A DNA stretch of 64,000 nucleotides from Hyphomicrobiales bacterium (GTDB taxonomy: Bacteria > Pseudomonadota > Alphaproteobacteria > Rhizobiales > Rhizobiaceae), in contig UBZT01000001.1 of the NCBI GenBank assembly GCA_900470155.1, forward strand, positions 1-64,000, given 5' to 3'. Both the position numbers and the translations under genes were made by a program. This document shows, one piece after another, positions 45,618 to 54,265 of the stretch (positions within the stretch are counted from its first letter, which is position 1; each line of letters opens with the position of its first letter). The notes under the pieces were generated by a model. The model worked only from the letters and a program-made list of their open reading frames with translations, was not told the origin of the DNA and did no database searches.

Positions 45618-46598
45618 ATGACCTTGTCGAACCTTCCACCGCTCGTCACTGTCTTCGGAGGCTCGGGCTTCGTGGGGCGGCATGTCGTTCGGGCTCTGGC
45701 ACGTCGCGGCTACCGTATTCGTGTTGCCGTCCGACGTCCCGATCTTGCCGGCTTCCTGCAGCCGCTCGGCAATGTCGGCCAGATTTCCTTCGTCCAGGCA
45801 AATCTCCGCTATCGCGGATCGATCGACAAGGCCGTGCAGGGCGCCGATCATGTGGTCAACTGCGTCGGCATCCTGTTTGAAAACGGCCGCAACAGCTTCG
45901 ACGCCGTACAGGAATTCGGCGCCCGTGCCGTGGCTGAAGCCGCGCGCGCAGCCGGTGCCCGCCTGACGCATATCTCTGCTATCGGTGCCGATGCGCAGTC
46001 TTCGTCCATCTACGCCTCGACCAAGGGTCGTGCGGAAGCCGCGATCCAGTCGATCCTTCCCGATGCGACGATCCTGCGGCCGTCGATCGTGTTTGGACCG
46101 GAAGACAGCTTCTTTAACAAATTCGCCGCCATGGCCCGCATCTCGCCCTTCCTGCCGCTGGTGGGCGGCGGCAAGACGAAGTTCCAGCCGGTCTATGTCG
46201 AAGATGTCGCCGAAGCTGTTGCGCTCGCGGTCGACGGCAAGATTGCCTCCGGCAAGATCTACGAACTCGGTGGGCGCGACGTGCTGACCTTCAAGCAGTG
46301 TCTGCAGACCATGCTCGAGGTGATCGGCCGCAAGCGTGCGCTCGTGCCCATGCCGTTTAGCATTGCCTCGATGATCGGCAGCATTGCCTCCGCCATTCCG
46401 CTGATCACGCCGCCATTGACCAGCGACCAGGTCACGCTGCTGAAGCGCGACAATGTCGTGTCGGACAGTGCCAAGGCCGAAGGCCGGACGCTGGAAGGCA
46501 TGGGGATCCAACCGGTGAAGGTCGCCTCCATCCTGCCGACCTACCTGGTGCATTTCCGCCCGCATGGCCAGTTCACCGGTTCCGGCAAGGCCGCCTGA
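45618..46598 (+). CDS. NAD(P)-binding complex-I-type (NDUFA9-like) protein
   Basis: 326 residues, atypical SDR with Rossmann motif 'VTVFGGSGFVGRHVVRALARRG'. The later 'ILRPSIVFGPEDSFFNKFA' and 'PVYVEDVAEAVALAV' match the NDUFA9/ 39-kDa complex I accessory subunit group, common in alphaproteobacteria. The active-site YxxxK is present as 'YASTKGRAE'. Whether it joins complex I here is inferred. Start 45618 has GGGGAG upstream. Confidence 0.82.
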   Translation: MTLSNLPPLVTVFGGSGFVGRHVVRALARRGYRIRVAVRRPDLAGFLQPLGNVGQISFVQANLRYRGSIDKAVQGADHVVNCVGILFENGRNSFDAVQEFGARAVAEAARAAGARLTHISAIGADAQSSSIYASTKGRAEAAIQSILPDATILRPSIVFGPEDSFFNKFAAMARISPFLPLVGGGKTKFQPVYVEDVAEAVALAVDGKIASGKIYELGGRDVLTFKQCLQTMLEVIGRKRALVPMPFSIASMIGSIASAIPLITPPLTSDQVTLLKRDNVVSDSAKAEGRTLEGMGIQPVKVASILPTYLVHFRPHGQFTGSGKAA

Positions 46599-46787
46599 GG
46601 GCGGCCCGACGCAGGTCAACTGTTTCGACGTTGCACAAATGACGCAGTCGCGGAAACACCTGCGTTAACCGCGGATAAAGCAAGATCCTCTATTGATGCC
46701 TCTGACGGCAATGCGTAAAGACTCGGCCCCAACGGCAGGGCGAGAATGAACGCTAGCCCAAGTCTTTTACACCTCATGAGGCATTTT

Positions 46788-46946
46788 ATGGGCAAGTCCA
46801 TCGCACTGTTTTTTGCGTGTGCGGCATTGGTGATCATCGCCGGTTCGTTCCTCGCACCTTCGACAGTGGCAGCACGCAAGGGCAATTGCTCTCCGGCCTA
46901 TGGCGTCGATCCGTGCAGCACGAGCTCGATCACGGCGTCCGAATAA
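46788..46946 (+). CDS. Small exported peptide, 52 residues
   Basis: ATG at 46788 (MGKSIALFFA) opens a 52-codon frame. Residues 4-28 form a signal peptide or membrane anchor ending 'STVAARKG'; the short remainder has two cysteines ('GNCSPAYGVDPCSTSS') that could form a disulfide. Unknown function; AGG lies 9 bases upstream, and an ATG at 46776 is an alternative. A bidirectional terminator follows, supporting a real transcript. Confidence 0.55.
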   Translation: MGKSIALFFACAALVIIAGSFLAPSTVAARKGNCSPAYGVDPCSTSSITASE

Positions 46947-46953
46947 GACACAA

Positions 46954-46987
46954 CCAAAAAGGCCACCCCGCAAGGTGGCCTTTTTGG
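46954..46987. terminator. Bidirectional Rho-independent terminator
   Basis: CCAAAAAGGCCACC (46954-46967) and GGTGGCCTTTTTGG (46974-46987) form a 14-bp stem with A and T tracts on both sides, serving both the small peptide gene (+) and uppP (-), which end towards each other. Confidence 0.92.
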
Positions 46988-47013
46988 TGTCCTGCAGACA
47001 GATACGGCGGGGC

Positions 47014-47820
47014 TCAGCGGCCGACAAGCAAAGCAATGAGACCTATGCTCCCGATCGCGATACGCCACCAGGCGAATGGCGCGTAGCCACGCTTCGAGAC
47101 AAAATCCAGTAGTGACCTGACCACCAGCAGCGCCGTGACAAAGGCCGCCACGAAGCCGATCGCGATGATCGTGCCGTCATCGAAACTCAGCGCGTCGCGG
47201 TTCTTGAAGAGATCGAGCGCAAATGCACCGGCCATGGTCGGCATGGCAAGAAAGAACGAAAACTCGGCCGCGGAACGCTTGTCGGCCCCGAGCAATAGTG
47301 CACCCACGATGGTCGCACCGGACCGCGAGGTGCCGGGGATCATCGCCACGCACTGGCAAAAACCGATCTTCAGGGCGAGCGACAGCGGATATTGCGTCAC
47401 GTCGGTATATTTCGGCGTCAAAGGCTGGCGATCGATCCACAAAAGCACGAACCCGCCGAGGATCAGCACGACACAGATCAGCATCGGCGTCTCGAACAGC
47501 ACGGTCTTGATGAAGTCATGCGCCAGCGCGCCGATGACGGCGGCCGGCAGGAAGCCGATCAGTATCGCCAACACGAAACGGCGGCTTTCAGGGCTGGACG
47601 GCAGCGACAGCGCAATGCCGAGAAGCTTGGTAAAATAGACACTGAGGATCGCCAGGATCGCGCCCAGCTGGATGAGGACGGCAAAGGTATTGCCCGGTGA
47701 TTCGAAACCGAGGAAATGGCCGGCGAGAAGAACATGGGCGGTCGAGGAAACGGGGATGAATTCCGTCAGACCCTCGATAAGCCCGAGCACGAGGGCGCTG
47801 ATGATGGATTGGTCTTCCAT
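47014..47820 (-). CDS. uppP: Undecaprenyl-diphosphatase UppP (BacA)
   Basis: 268 residues, eight membrane helices. It recycles undecaprenyl diphosphate for peptidoglycan and other envelope polymers. Signature '[20 protein letters not shown]' near the N-terminus and '[24 protein letters not shown]' in the second half contain the catalytic E, S, H and R residues. Start 47820 ([10 protein letters not shown]) is chosen over a longer frame. Confidence 0.95.
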   Translation of the reverse strand: MEDQSIISALVLGLIEGLTEFIPVSSTAHVLLAGHFLGFESPGNTFAVLIQLGAILAILSVYFTKLLGIALSLPSSPESRRFVLAILIGFLPAAVIGALAHDFIKTVLFETPMLICVVLILGGFVLLWIDRQPLTPKYTDVTQYPLSLALKIGFCQCVAMIPGTSRSGATIVGALLLGADKRSAAEFSFFLAMPTMAGAFALDLFKNRDALSFDDGTIIAIGFVAAFVTALLVVRSLLDFVSKRGYAPFAWWRIAIGSIGLIALLVGR

Positions 47821-47962
47821 GGAAACTCTTTCAGGGCGGGATGGCGAAGCGATTTGCTTGTATTGCGGTAACCAAGCTCCTATAGCTTGGAAGCCGAGGT
47901 CATGACCAGTCGCCTCTCGCACGGGCGTACCGGCAGGCGAAATCCCAAGAATTCGAGTAACA

Positions 47963-48655
47963 ATGCCGACCCTCTACCACCACTCCATGTCCACATCGTC
48001 ACGGTTCATCCGTCTGGTGCTCTCCGAATACGGCTTCCAGGTCGATCTCGTCGAAGAACAGACATGGGAGAAGCGTCGGGAATTCCTGGCCTTCAATCCG
48101 TCCGGCACTCTGCCCGTCTATGTTGACGACAATATGCGCGCGCTGTGCGGTCCGATGGTGATTTCGGAATTCCTCGACGAAACCCATGGCGTGTTGAAGC
48201 GCGACCGGCGGTTGCTGGCAGAAGATCCGTTCCAGCGGGCGGAAATCCGCCGGCTGACCGAGTGGTTCCTGCAGAAGATGGAGCAGGATGTCACCAAGCC
48301 GCTGGTGCGCGAACGGGTTTACAAGCTGATCATCCCGAACGGCCTTGGCGGCGGCGCCCCGGATTCCAAGATCCTGCGCACTGCACGCGGCAATATTCGC
48401 CAGCACATGAAATATCTGAGCTGGCTTGCCGGTTCCCGGCAATGGCTGGCGGGCGAACGGTTGAGCTATGCCGATCTGGCAGCGGCGTCTGCCGTGTCCG
48501 TGCTCGATTATCTCGGCGAGATCGAATGGGTGGAATTCCCGGTTGCCAAGGAATGGTATCAGCGGCTGAAGTCACGTCCGTCCTTCCGCCCGCTGCTGAC
48601 CGAGCGCCTGCGCGGCCTGACCCCCGTCTCGCATTACGCCGATCTCGATTTCTGA
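47963..48655 (+). CDS. fzlA: GST-fold protein, FzlA-like FtsZ-associated division factor
   Basis: 230 residues, glutathione-S-transferase fold: thioredoxin part '[22 protein letters not shown]' and helical part with '[25 protein letters not shown]'. The C-terminus '[10 protein letters not shown]' and the overall pattern match FzlA, which binds FtsZ and is needed for constriction in Caulobacter and Agrobacterium; the conserved tail contacts FtsZ. Normal glutathione chemistry is not expected in this group. The neighbours uppP (envelope) and an RlpA-like gene fit. Assignment rests on remembered family features. Confidence 0.7.
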   Translation: MPTLYHHSMSTSSRFIRLVLSEYGFQVDLVEEQTWEKRREFLAFNPSGTLPVYVDDNMRALCGPMVISEFLDETHGVLKRDRRLLAEDPFQRAEIRRLTEWFLQKMEQDVTKPLVRERVYKLIIPNGLGGGAPDSKILRTARGNIRQHMKYLSWLAGSRQWLAGERLSYADLAAASAVSVLDYLGEIEWVEFPVAKEWYQRLKSRPSFRPLLTERLRGLTPVSHYADLDF

Positions 48656-48666
48656 CGGATCTGGCC

Positions 48667-49821
48667 ATGGACGAGCCGCAGAACGATCCGAAGGTCATCA
48701 AGCGGCGGACCGATCTCACCGGCTTCCTGCGCAAGGAGGCCGCGGCCCAGGGCTTCGATCTCTGTCGCATCACGCTGCCCGACGCCATTCCACAGGCACC
48801 AGAACGTCTCCAGCACTTCGTTGACGCCGGGCGCCATGGCACGATGGCCTGGATGGAAGAGACGATCGAACGCCGCGGCGATCCGCGTGTACTCTGGTCC
48901 GACGTGCGCTCCATCGTGATGTTCGGGATGAACTACGGTCCCGACGACGATCCTCGCGCACTGCAGGCGCTGCCGGACAAGGCTGCCATTTCCGTCTATG
49001 CCCGCAATCGCGACTATCATGACGTCATCAAGGGCCGCCTGAAGGAGATCGCCACACGTTTTGCCGCCAGAGCCGGCGCCGACGTCAAGGTCTTCGTCGA
49101 TACGGCCCCGGTAATGGAAAAGCCGCTGGCTGCCGCAGCCGGCCTCGGCTGGCAGGGCAAACACACCAATCTGGTCAGCCGCGAATTCGGATCCTGGCTG
49201 TTTCTCGGCAGCCTGTTCACCACCGCAGAGCTTGAGATCGATGAGGGCGAGCGCGACCATTGCGGCTCCTGCCGGGCCTGTCTCGACGCCTGCCCGACCG
49301 ACGCCTTTCCGGCGCCCTACCAGATCGACGCCCGGCGCTGCATTTCCTATCTGACGATCGAGCACAAGGGCGTCATCGACGCGGCGCTCCGGCCGGCTTT
49401 CGGCAACCGGATCTATGGCTGCGACGACTGTCTGGCGGCCTGTCCGTGGAACAAGTTCGCGGCCGAAGCGCGCGAGATGAAGCTCAAGGCCCGCGAGGAC
49501 CTGAAGGCGCCGGACATTGCCTTCTTCCTGACGCTGGACGACAGCCGGTTTCGCACCTATTTCAGCGGTTCACCGGTGAAACGCATCGGTCGAGACCGTT
49601 TCGTGCGCAACGTGCTGATCGCGGCCGGCAATTCCGGTTCGGCAGCCCTTGTTCCGGCCTGCGAAAGCCTGCTGGGCGATGGATCCGCCGACGTGCGCGG
49701 CATGGCTGTCTGGGCGCTGGCGCGGCTGGCTTTGCCCGATCGTTTCGCCGCGCTGCGCCGGGAGCATTTGCCCCGGGAAGCCGACGACACGGTCCGGGCT
49801 GAATGGATGATGGAGATCTGA
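48667..49821 (+). CDS. queG: Epoxyqueuosine reductase
   Basis: 384 residues. It performs the last step of queuosine synthesis on tRNA, reducing epoxyqueuosine with cobalamin and two [4Fe-4S] clusters. Clusters: '[16 protein letters not shown]' and '[11 protein letters not shown]'. '[17 protein letters not shown]' is typical of the cobalamin domain; a HEAT-like tail follows ('[11 protein letters not shown]'). Start 48667 ([10 protein letters not shown]), eleven bases after fzlA; upstream in-frame codons lie inside fzlA. Confidence 0.94.
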   Translation: MDEPQNDPKVIKRRTDLTGFLRKEAAAQGFDLCRITLPDAIPQAPERLQHFVDAGRHGTMAWMEETIERRGDPRVLWSDVRSIVMFGMNYGPDDDPRALQALPDKAAISVYARNRDYHDVIKGRLKEIATRFAARAGADVKVFVDTAPVMEKPLAAAAGLGWQGKHTNLVSREFGSWLFLGSLFTTAELEIDEGERDHCGSCRACLDACPTDAFPAPYQIDARRCISYLTIEHKGVIDAALRPAFGNRIYGCDDCLAACPWNKFAAEAREMKLKAREDLKAPDIAFFLTLDDSRFRTYFSGSPVKRIGRDRFVRNVLIAAGNSGSAALVPACESLLGDGSADVRGMAVWALARLALPDRFAALRREHLPREADDTVRAEWMMEI

Positions 49822-49824
49822 TAG

Positions 49825-50706
49825 ATGCGCATGATGATTTTCGGAGCCGGGTATTCGGGCAAGGCGATCGGCCGTCAGATGGCCGCTCAGGACATCTGGG
49901 TCGGCGGCACGAGCCGTAGCGCCGACAAGGCCGAGGCGCTTCGGGGAGCCGGGCTTCAACCCTATATCTATGATGGACAGGTTCTCTCCGACGAACTCAT
50001 GCAGGTCCTGGCCGGCGTCACCCATCTGGTCCAGTCGATCGCGCCCGGCCGTGATGGCGATCCGTTGATCCGTCTATTTGGTGAAAACGGTTTGCGCGCC
50101 GCCATGCCCAAACTTGAATGGCTCTGCTATCTCTCCACCGTCGGCGTCTACGGCGATCACGACGGCGGCTGGGTCAACGAGGAGACGGCACTCAAGCCGG
50201 TCTCCGTGCGATCGGTCGAGCGCGTCGAAGCCGAAACGGCATGGACGGCTCTGGCGCAGCGCGACGGCCTGCCGCTTGCGATCCTGCGGCTATCGGGCAT
50301 CTATGGCCCCGGCCGCAACACCTTCATCAACCTCGAACAGGGAACCGCGCGGCGGCTGGTGAAGAAGGACCAGGTGTTCAATCGCATCCGCGTCGAGGAC
50401 ATCGCATCTGCCACAGCGTTTCTGGCCGGCCCCCGGACAGCCGGTGTCTTCAATGTCACGGACGACATGCCGAGCCCGCCACAGGATGTTGTCACCGAGG
50501 CAGCCCGGCTGATGGGGATCGAAGCACCGGCCGAGCAGCCGTTCGAAACCGCAGAGCTCACCCCGATGGCGCGTTCCTTCTATGGCGAGAACAAGCGGGT
50601 TTCCAACGCCAAGATCAAGGCGCTCGGATTTGATTTCCACTTCCCGAACTACTACCAGTCCCTGCAGGATCTACTGTCCTCGGGCCGCTGGAACAAACCG
50701 GCCTGA
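49825..50706 (+). CDS. NAD(P)-dependent SDR-like protein (YeeZ type)
   Basis: 293 residues, atypical SDR. The Rossmann motif is 'MMIFGAGYSGKAIGRQMAA'; 'LCYLSTVGVYGDHDGGWVNEETAL' is the YeeZ-type substrate strand. 'ILRLSGIYGPGRNTF' and 'FNRIRVEDIASA' follow. Substrate unknown. It starts 3 bases after queG, so the two are co-transcribed. Confidence 0.8.
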   Translation: MRMMIFGAGYSGKAIGRQMAAQDIWVGGTSRSADKAEALRGAGLQPYIYDGQVLSDELMQVLAGVTHLVQSIAPGRDGDPLIRLFGENGLRAAMPKLEWLCYLSTVGVYGDHDGGWVNEETALKPVSVRSVERVEAETAWTALAQRDGLPLAILRLSGIYGPGRNTFINLEQGTARRLVKKDQVFNRIRVEDIASATAFLAGPRTAGVFNVTDDMPSPPQDVVTEAARLMGIEAPAEQPFETAELTPMARSFYGENKRVSNAKIKALGFDFHFPNYYQSLQDLLSSGRWNKPA

Positions 50707-51075
50707 CAGTCGTTTTACCGGGTCAGGCTGCAGCTGGATCGCTCCCGGTTCACCCTACAGATTGGGCCTTTACCACCAGACAGCCACAATTAGGGCGGCA
50801 AATGTGACGATCCGGAAGAATTTTTCTTCATTTATTTTGTGATCGCGCTTCTCCGGGCGACTCGAGGAATGAGATTCCTCCGTTCCAACTGGATTCAATA
50901 GGTTTTTTCTTCCCGTTTAGACTTCATTAAGGTGAATATTTTCTGCGAATCAATCACGCATGTTACGTCATGTAACATTACGTGATCACGCAAGGGCACG
51001 TTTTTGCCACTTTTCACCCCGCTTAGCCGTTTCCAAGCAATAATCTGCGCGTGTCAACGACTAGGGAAATGAAAC
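50707..51075. promoter_or_regulatory. AT-rich upstream region of the RlpA-like gene with palindromes
   Basis: No gene in these 369 bases. Structures: GAGGAAT-GAG-ATTCCTC hairpin (50864-50880); TGTTAC-GTCAT-GTAACA dyad (50961-50977); perfect palindrome CGTGATCACG (50981-50990). The last two sit 86-115 bases before the next start and are good operator candidates. A, T-rich tracts at 50810-50840 and 50900-50940 may hold promoters. Confidence 0.5.
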
Positions 51076-51438
51076 TTGACGAATAACCGGCGCTCTATTT
51101 TCACCATTGCAACTATAGCTGCACTCTGTGCTTTCGCGCCGATCAGTGCAGAAGCTGCATCGTCCTGTGGCGGCGCATCCTGGTATGCCCTGCACTCCAA
51201 GACAGCTTCCGGTGAACGTATGAACCCGTCGCAGATGACCGCCGCGCACAAGAGCCTGCGCTTCGGCACCAAGATCAAGGTAACCAACCGCAACAATGGC
51301 AAGAGCGTTGTGGTTCGCGTCAACGACCGTGGCCCGTTCATCCGCGGCCGCGTGCTCGACCTGTCGAAGGCCGCCGCCCAGAACATCGGCATGATCCGTT
51401 CCGGCCACGCCAAGGTCTGTTACGAAATTATTCGCTAA
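51076..51438 (+). CDS. RlpA-like double-psi beta-barrel secreted protein
   Basis: 120 residues. Signal peptide about 8-28 ('[20 protein letters not shown]') and an RlpA/DPBB domain: '[40 protein letters not shown]' and '[22 protein letters not shown]'. RlpA proteins cleave or bind denuded glycan strands at the septum; this one lacks the C-terminal SPOR domain, so it may be a simple periplasmic form. The start is TTG at 51076 with AGGGA upstream. An ATG at 51069 in another frame makes only 5 codons. Confidence 0.85.
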   Translation: MTNNRRSIFTIATIAALCAFAPISAEAASSCGGASWYALHSKTASGERMNPSQMTAAHKSLRFGTKIKVTNRNNGKSVVVRVNDRGPFIRGRVLDLSKAAAQNIGMIRSGHAKVCYEIIR

Positions 51439-51547
51439 GCCTAACTTTGGACAAGGGTAACGGCGAATTGCCGGATCGCGGGCCAAAGCGCTTGCTCTTC
51501 CTCCGGTTCGCCGCTACCACGCTCTCTTCTTTTAGAGGAGAATGAAT

Positions 51548-52846
51548 ATGCGCTTGGGCGGCCGTCTTGCCGGTGCGATCGAAGTTTTGAGCGATATCGA
51601 AACCCGTCGCCGTCCTGTTGCCGACGCCCTGAAGGATTGGGGTCTGTCGCATCGCTTTGCCGGTTCCGGTGACCGGGCTGCCATCGGCAACATTGTCTAT
51701 GACGCCCTGCGCATGAAACTCTCCCATGCCTTCCTGATGGATGACGACAGCGCGCACGCGCTCGGATGGGCCGTGCTGCTGCGCCAGTGGGGCTACACCG
51801 CCGAGCAATTGGCGTCCGAATTCGATGGCGACAATTTTGCACCCGCTCCATTGAGTGAAGCCCAGGCAAAGGCGTTTGCCAGCCGCAATCTCACCGACGC
51901 TCCGCTGCATGTGCAGGGCGACATTCCCGATTGGATCGAACCGGCGTTCGAAACAGCCTTCGGAGACGACTGGCTGACCGAAGCCCAGGCGCTGGCCACC
52001 CGCCCGACACTCGACCTGCGCGTCAATACCTTGAAGGCCCATCGCGACAAGGTGCTGAAGGCGCTGGATCGTGCCGGGGCTGTCGCCTCACCGATTGCGC
52101 GCTTCGGCATGCGTGTGCCAGCCGGCGAAGGTCCGTCGCGCCTTCCCAATGTCACGGCCGAACTCAGCTTCCAGAAGGGCTGGTTCGAAGTGCAGGATGA
52201 AGGCTCGCAGATCGTCGCCGATCTCGTGGATGCACGCGAAGGCGACCAGGTTCTCGATTTCTGCGCCGGCGGCGGTGGCAAGACGCTCGCCATGGCAGCG
52301 GCGATGAACAACAAGGGCCAGGTGCATGCCTATGACGCCGATCGCAAGCGCCTGGCGCCGATCATCGAGCGGCTGAAGCGCGCCGGCACGCATAATGTGC
52401 AGGTTCACGATGCGCTGAAGGGGCTGACCAGCCTCAAGGAGAAATTCGACCGCGTGTTGGTCGATGCGCCTTGCACCGGCACCGGCACCTGGCGCCGGCG
52501 CCCGGACACCAAATGGCGCCTGACACAGCGCAATCTCGAGGAACGCGTCACCCAGCAGCAGGAGGCCCTGACCGAAGCCTCGGCCTATGTGAAGCCGGGT
52601 GGATCGCTGTTCTATGTGACCTGTTCCGTGCTTCCGGCCGAAAATGACGACCAGGTTCGTGCATTCTGCGAGACCAACCCGCAATTCGAAATCGTTTCTG
52701 CGTTGGAAGACTGGAAGCGACTGTTCGGTGACAAGGCTCCGAAACCGCGCTCGGCCGATGGCCGAACCATCACGCTCAGCCCCGCCAGCATGGACACCGA
52801 CGGCTTCTTCTTCTGCCGGATGCGCCGCAAGACCGGCACGGATTGA
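51548..52846 (+). CDS. rsmB: RsmB-family 16S rRNA (cytosine-C5) methyltransferase
   Basis: 432 residues. A NusB-like N-terminal part (1-130), then the RsmB/NOP2 methyltransferase core: SAM motif 'VLDFCAGGGGKTLAMAAAM', 'VDAPCTGTGTWRRRPD' and the catalytic 'YVTCSVLPAEND'. It methylates a cytosine in 16S rRNA. The second ATG at 51548 is chosen because AGGAG lies 7 bases upstream; the first (51542) is too close to it. Confidence 0.88.
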   Translation: MRLGGRLAGAIEVLSDIETRRRPVADALKDWGLSHRFAGSGDRAAIGNIVYDALRMKLSHAFLMDDDSAHALGWAVLLRQWGYTAEQLASEFDGDNFAPAPLSEAQAKAFASRNLTDAPLHVQGDIPDWIEPAFETAFGDDWLTEAQALATRPTLDLRVNTLKAHRDKVLKALDRAGAVASPIARFGMRVPAGEGPSRLPNVTAELSFQKGWFEVQDEGSQIVADLVDAREGDQVLDFCAGGGGKTLAMAAAMNNKGQVHAYDADRKRLAPIIERLKRAGTHNVQVHDALKGLTSLKEKFDRVLVDAPCTGTGTWRRRPDTKWRLTQRNLEERVTQQQEALTEASAYVKPGGSLFYVTCSVLPAENDDQVRAFCETNPQFEIVSALEDWKRLFGDKAPKPRSADGRTITLSPASMDTDGFFFCRMRRKTGTD

Positions 52847-52964
52847 CAGATATCAATTCCAGTCATCCATGCCTATAGTCGACTGTTTGACACCAGTTTG
52901 ATTTTCGGCCAAGACATGGCGTCCGTTTTATCGAGAGGGCGCCTCGGCGTCGAAGGAGAACCCC

Positions 52965-54245
52965 ATGATCCGGAAATCCATCATCGGCGCGTCTGTCGCG
53001 CTTCTGGTCGCTTCCGCCGCCATCTTTACCGGTCCGGCATTCGCCGCGCCGGCCCCGGCCGATGTGCTCAAGCACTATAGCGTGCTCGCCCATGCCAAAT
53101 TCGAGGATGCCCTGACCACGGCCAAAGCCCTGGATGTCGCGATCGACGCGCTGATTGCAACGCCCAGCGACGAAACGCTCAAGGCTGCGCGCGCCGCCTG
53201 GATCAAGGCCCGCGTGCCGTATCAGCAGACCGAAGTCTATCGTTTCGGCAACGCGATCGTTGACGACTGGGAAGGCAAGGTCAACGCCTGGCCGCTCGAT
53301 GAAGGCCTGATCGACTATGTCGATGCCGGCTACGGCACGGAAAGCGACGGCAACGCGCTCTACGTGGCCAATGTCATCGCCAACCCGAAGATCAAGATCA
53401 ACGGCGCCGATGTCGATGCGAGCACCATCACGCCGGAACTGATTGCCGATACCCTGCATGAAGCCGGCGAAGTCGAAGCCAATGTGGCCAGCGGCTACCA
53501 CGCCATCGAGTTCCTGCTTTGGGGCCAGGATCTAAACGGCACAGGGCCTGGCGCCGGCAACCGCGCCTATACCGATTTCGACACCAAGGCCTGCACCAAC
53601 GGCAATTGCGATCGCCGCGCAGCCTATCTGAAGTCGGCTTCGACCTTGCTGGTCAATGACCTGCAGGACATGGTCACCGCATGGGCGCCGGACGGTGAAG
53701 CAACGAAGTCGGTGCTGGCCGACGAAAAGGCCGGCCTCTCAACGATCCTCACCGGCATGGGCTCGCTGTCCTATGGCGAACTGGCCGGCGAGCGCATGAA
53801 GCTCGGCGTTCTGCTGCATGATCCGGAAGAAGAGCATGATTGCTTCTCCGACAACACGCATGCCTCGCATCTGAACGACGCCATCGGCATCGCATCGGCC
53901 TATACCGGCGAATATACCCGCGTCGACGGCACCAAGCTGACCGGGCCGTCGCTGTCGGAACTGGTGGTTGCCAAGGATGCGGCGCTCGACGCCGAAATGA
54001 AGGGCAAACTCGACAAGACGCTGGCAGCCATGAACGCCATGGCCAAGCGCGCTGAAACCGTCGAAGCCTATGACCAGATGATCGGTGAAGGCAATGCCGA
54101 GGGTAATGCCACCGTGCAGGCTGCCATCGACGGCCTGATCGACCAGACCCAGACCATCCAGCGCGTCATTGCGTCGCTGGATCTCGGCACGATCGCGCTT
54201 GAAGGTTCCGACAGCCTGGATAATCCTAACGCCGTCTTCCAATAA
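52965..54245 (+). CDS. Imelysin-family periplasmic protein (peptidase M75-like)
   Basis: 426 residues. Signal peptide about 1-28 ('VALLVASAAIFTGPAFA'), then imelysin fold with the GxHxxE motif at 177-182 ('GYHAIEFLLWG'), the proposed metal site. The helical duplicates around 'AWIKARVPYQQTEVYRFG' are typical of IrpA-type proteins, made under iron limitation in other bacteria. First gene of a four-gene run (52965-58027) of periplasmic proteins; probably iron uptake or handling. AAGGAG precedes the start. Confidence 0.88.
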   Translation: MIRKSIIGASVALLVASAAIFTGPAFAAPAPADVLKHYSVLAHAKFEDALTTAKALDVAIDALIATPSDETLKAARAAWIKARVPYQQTEVYRFGNAIVDDWEGKVNAWPLDEGLIDYVDAGYGTESDGNALYVANVIANPKIKINGADVDASTITPELIADTLHEAGEVEANVASGYHAIEFLLWGQDLNGTGPGAGNRAYTDFDTKACTNGNCDRRAAYLKSASTLLVNDLQDMVTAWAPDGEATKSVLADEKAGLSTILTGMGSLSYGELAGERMKLGVLLHDPEEEHDCFSDNTHASHLNDAIGIASAYTGEYTRVDGTKLTGPSLSELVVAKDAALDAEMKGKLDKTLAAMNAMAKRAETVEAYDQMIGEGNAEGNATVQAAIDGLIDQTQTIQRVIASLDLGTIALEGSDSLDNPNAVFQ

Positions 54246-54265
54246 GCAAAAAGGCGGGCCGCCCG

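Noticed and set aside
52847..52964. Iron-responsive (RirA/Irr) operator before the imelysin cluster
   Set aside because: No convincing IRO or ICE box was seen; iron control remains only an inference from the gene families.
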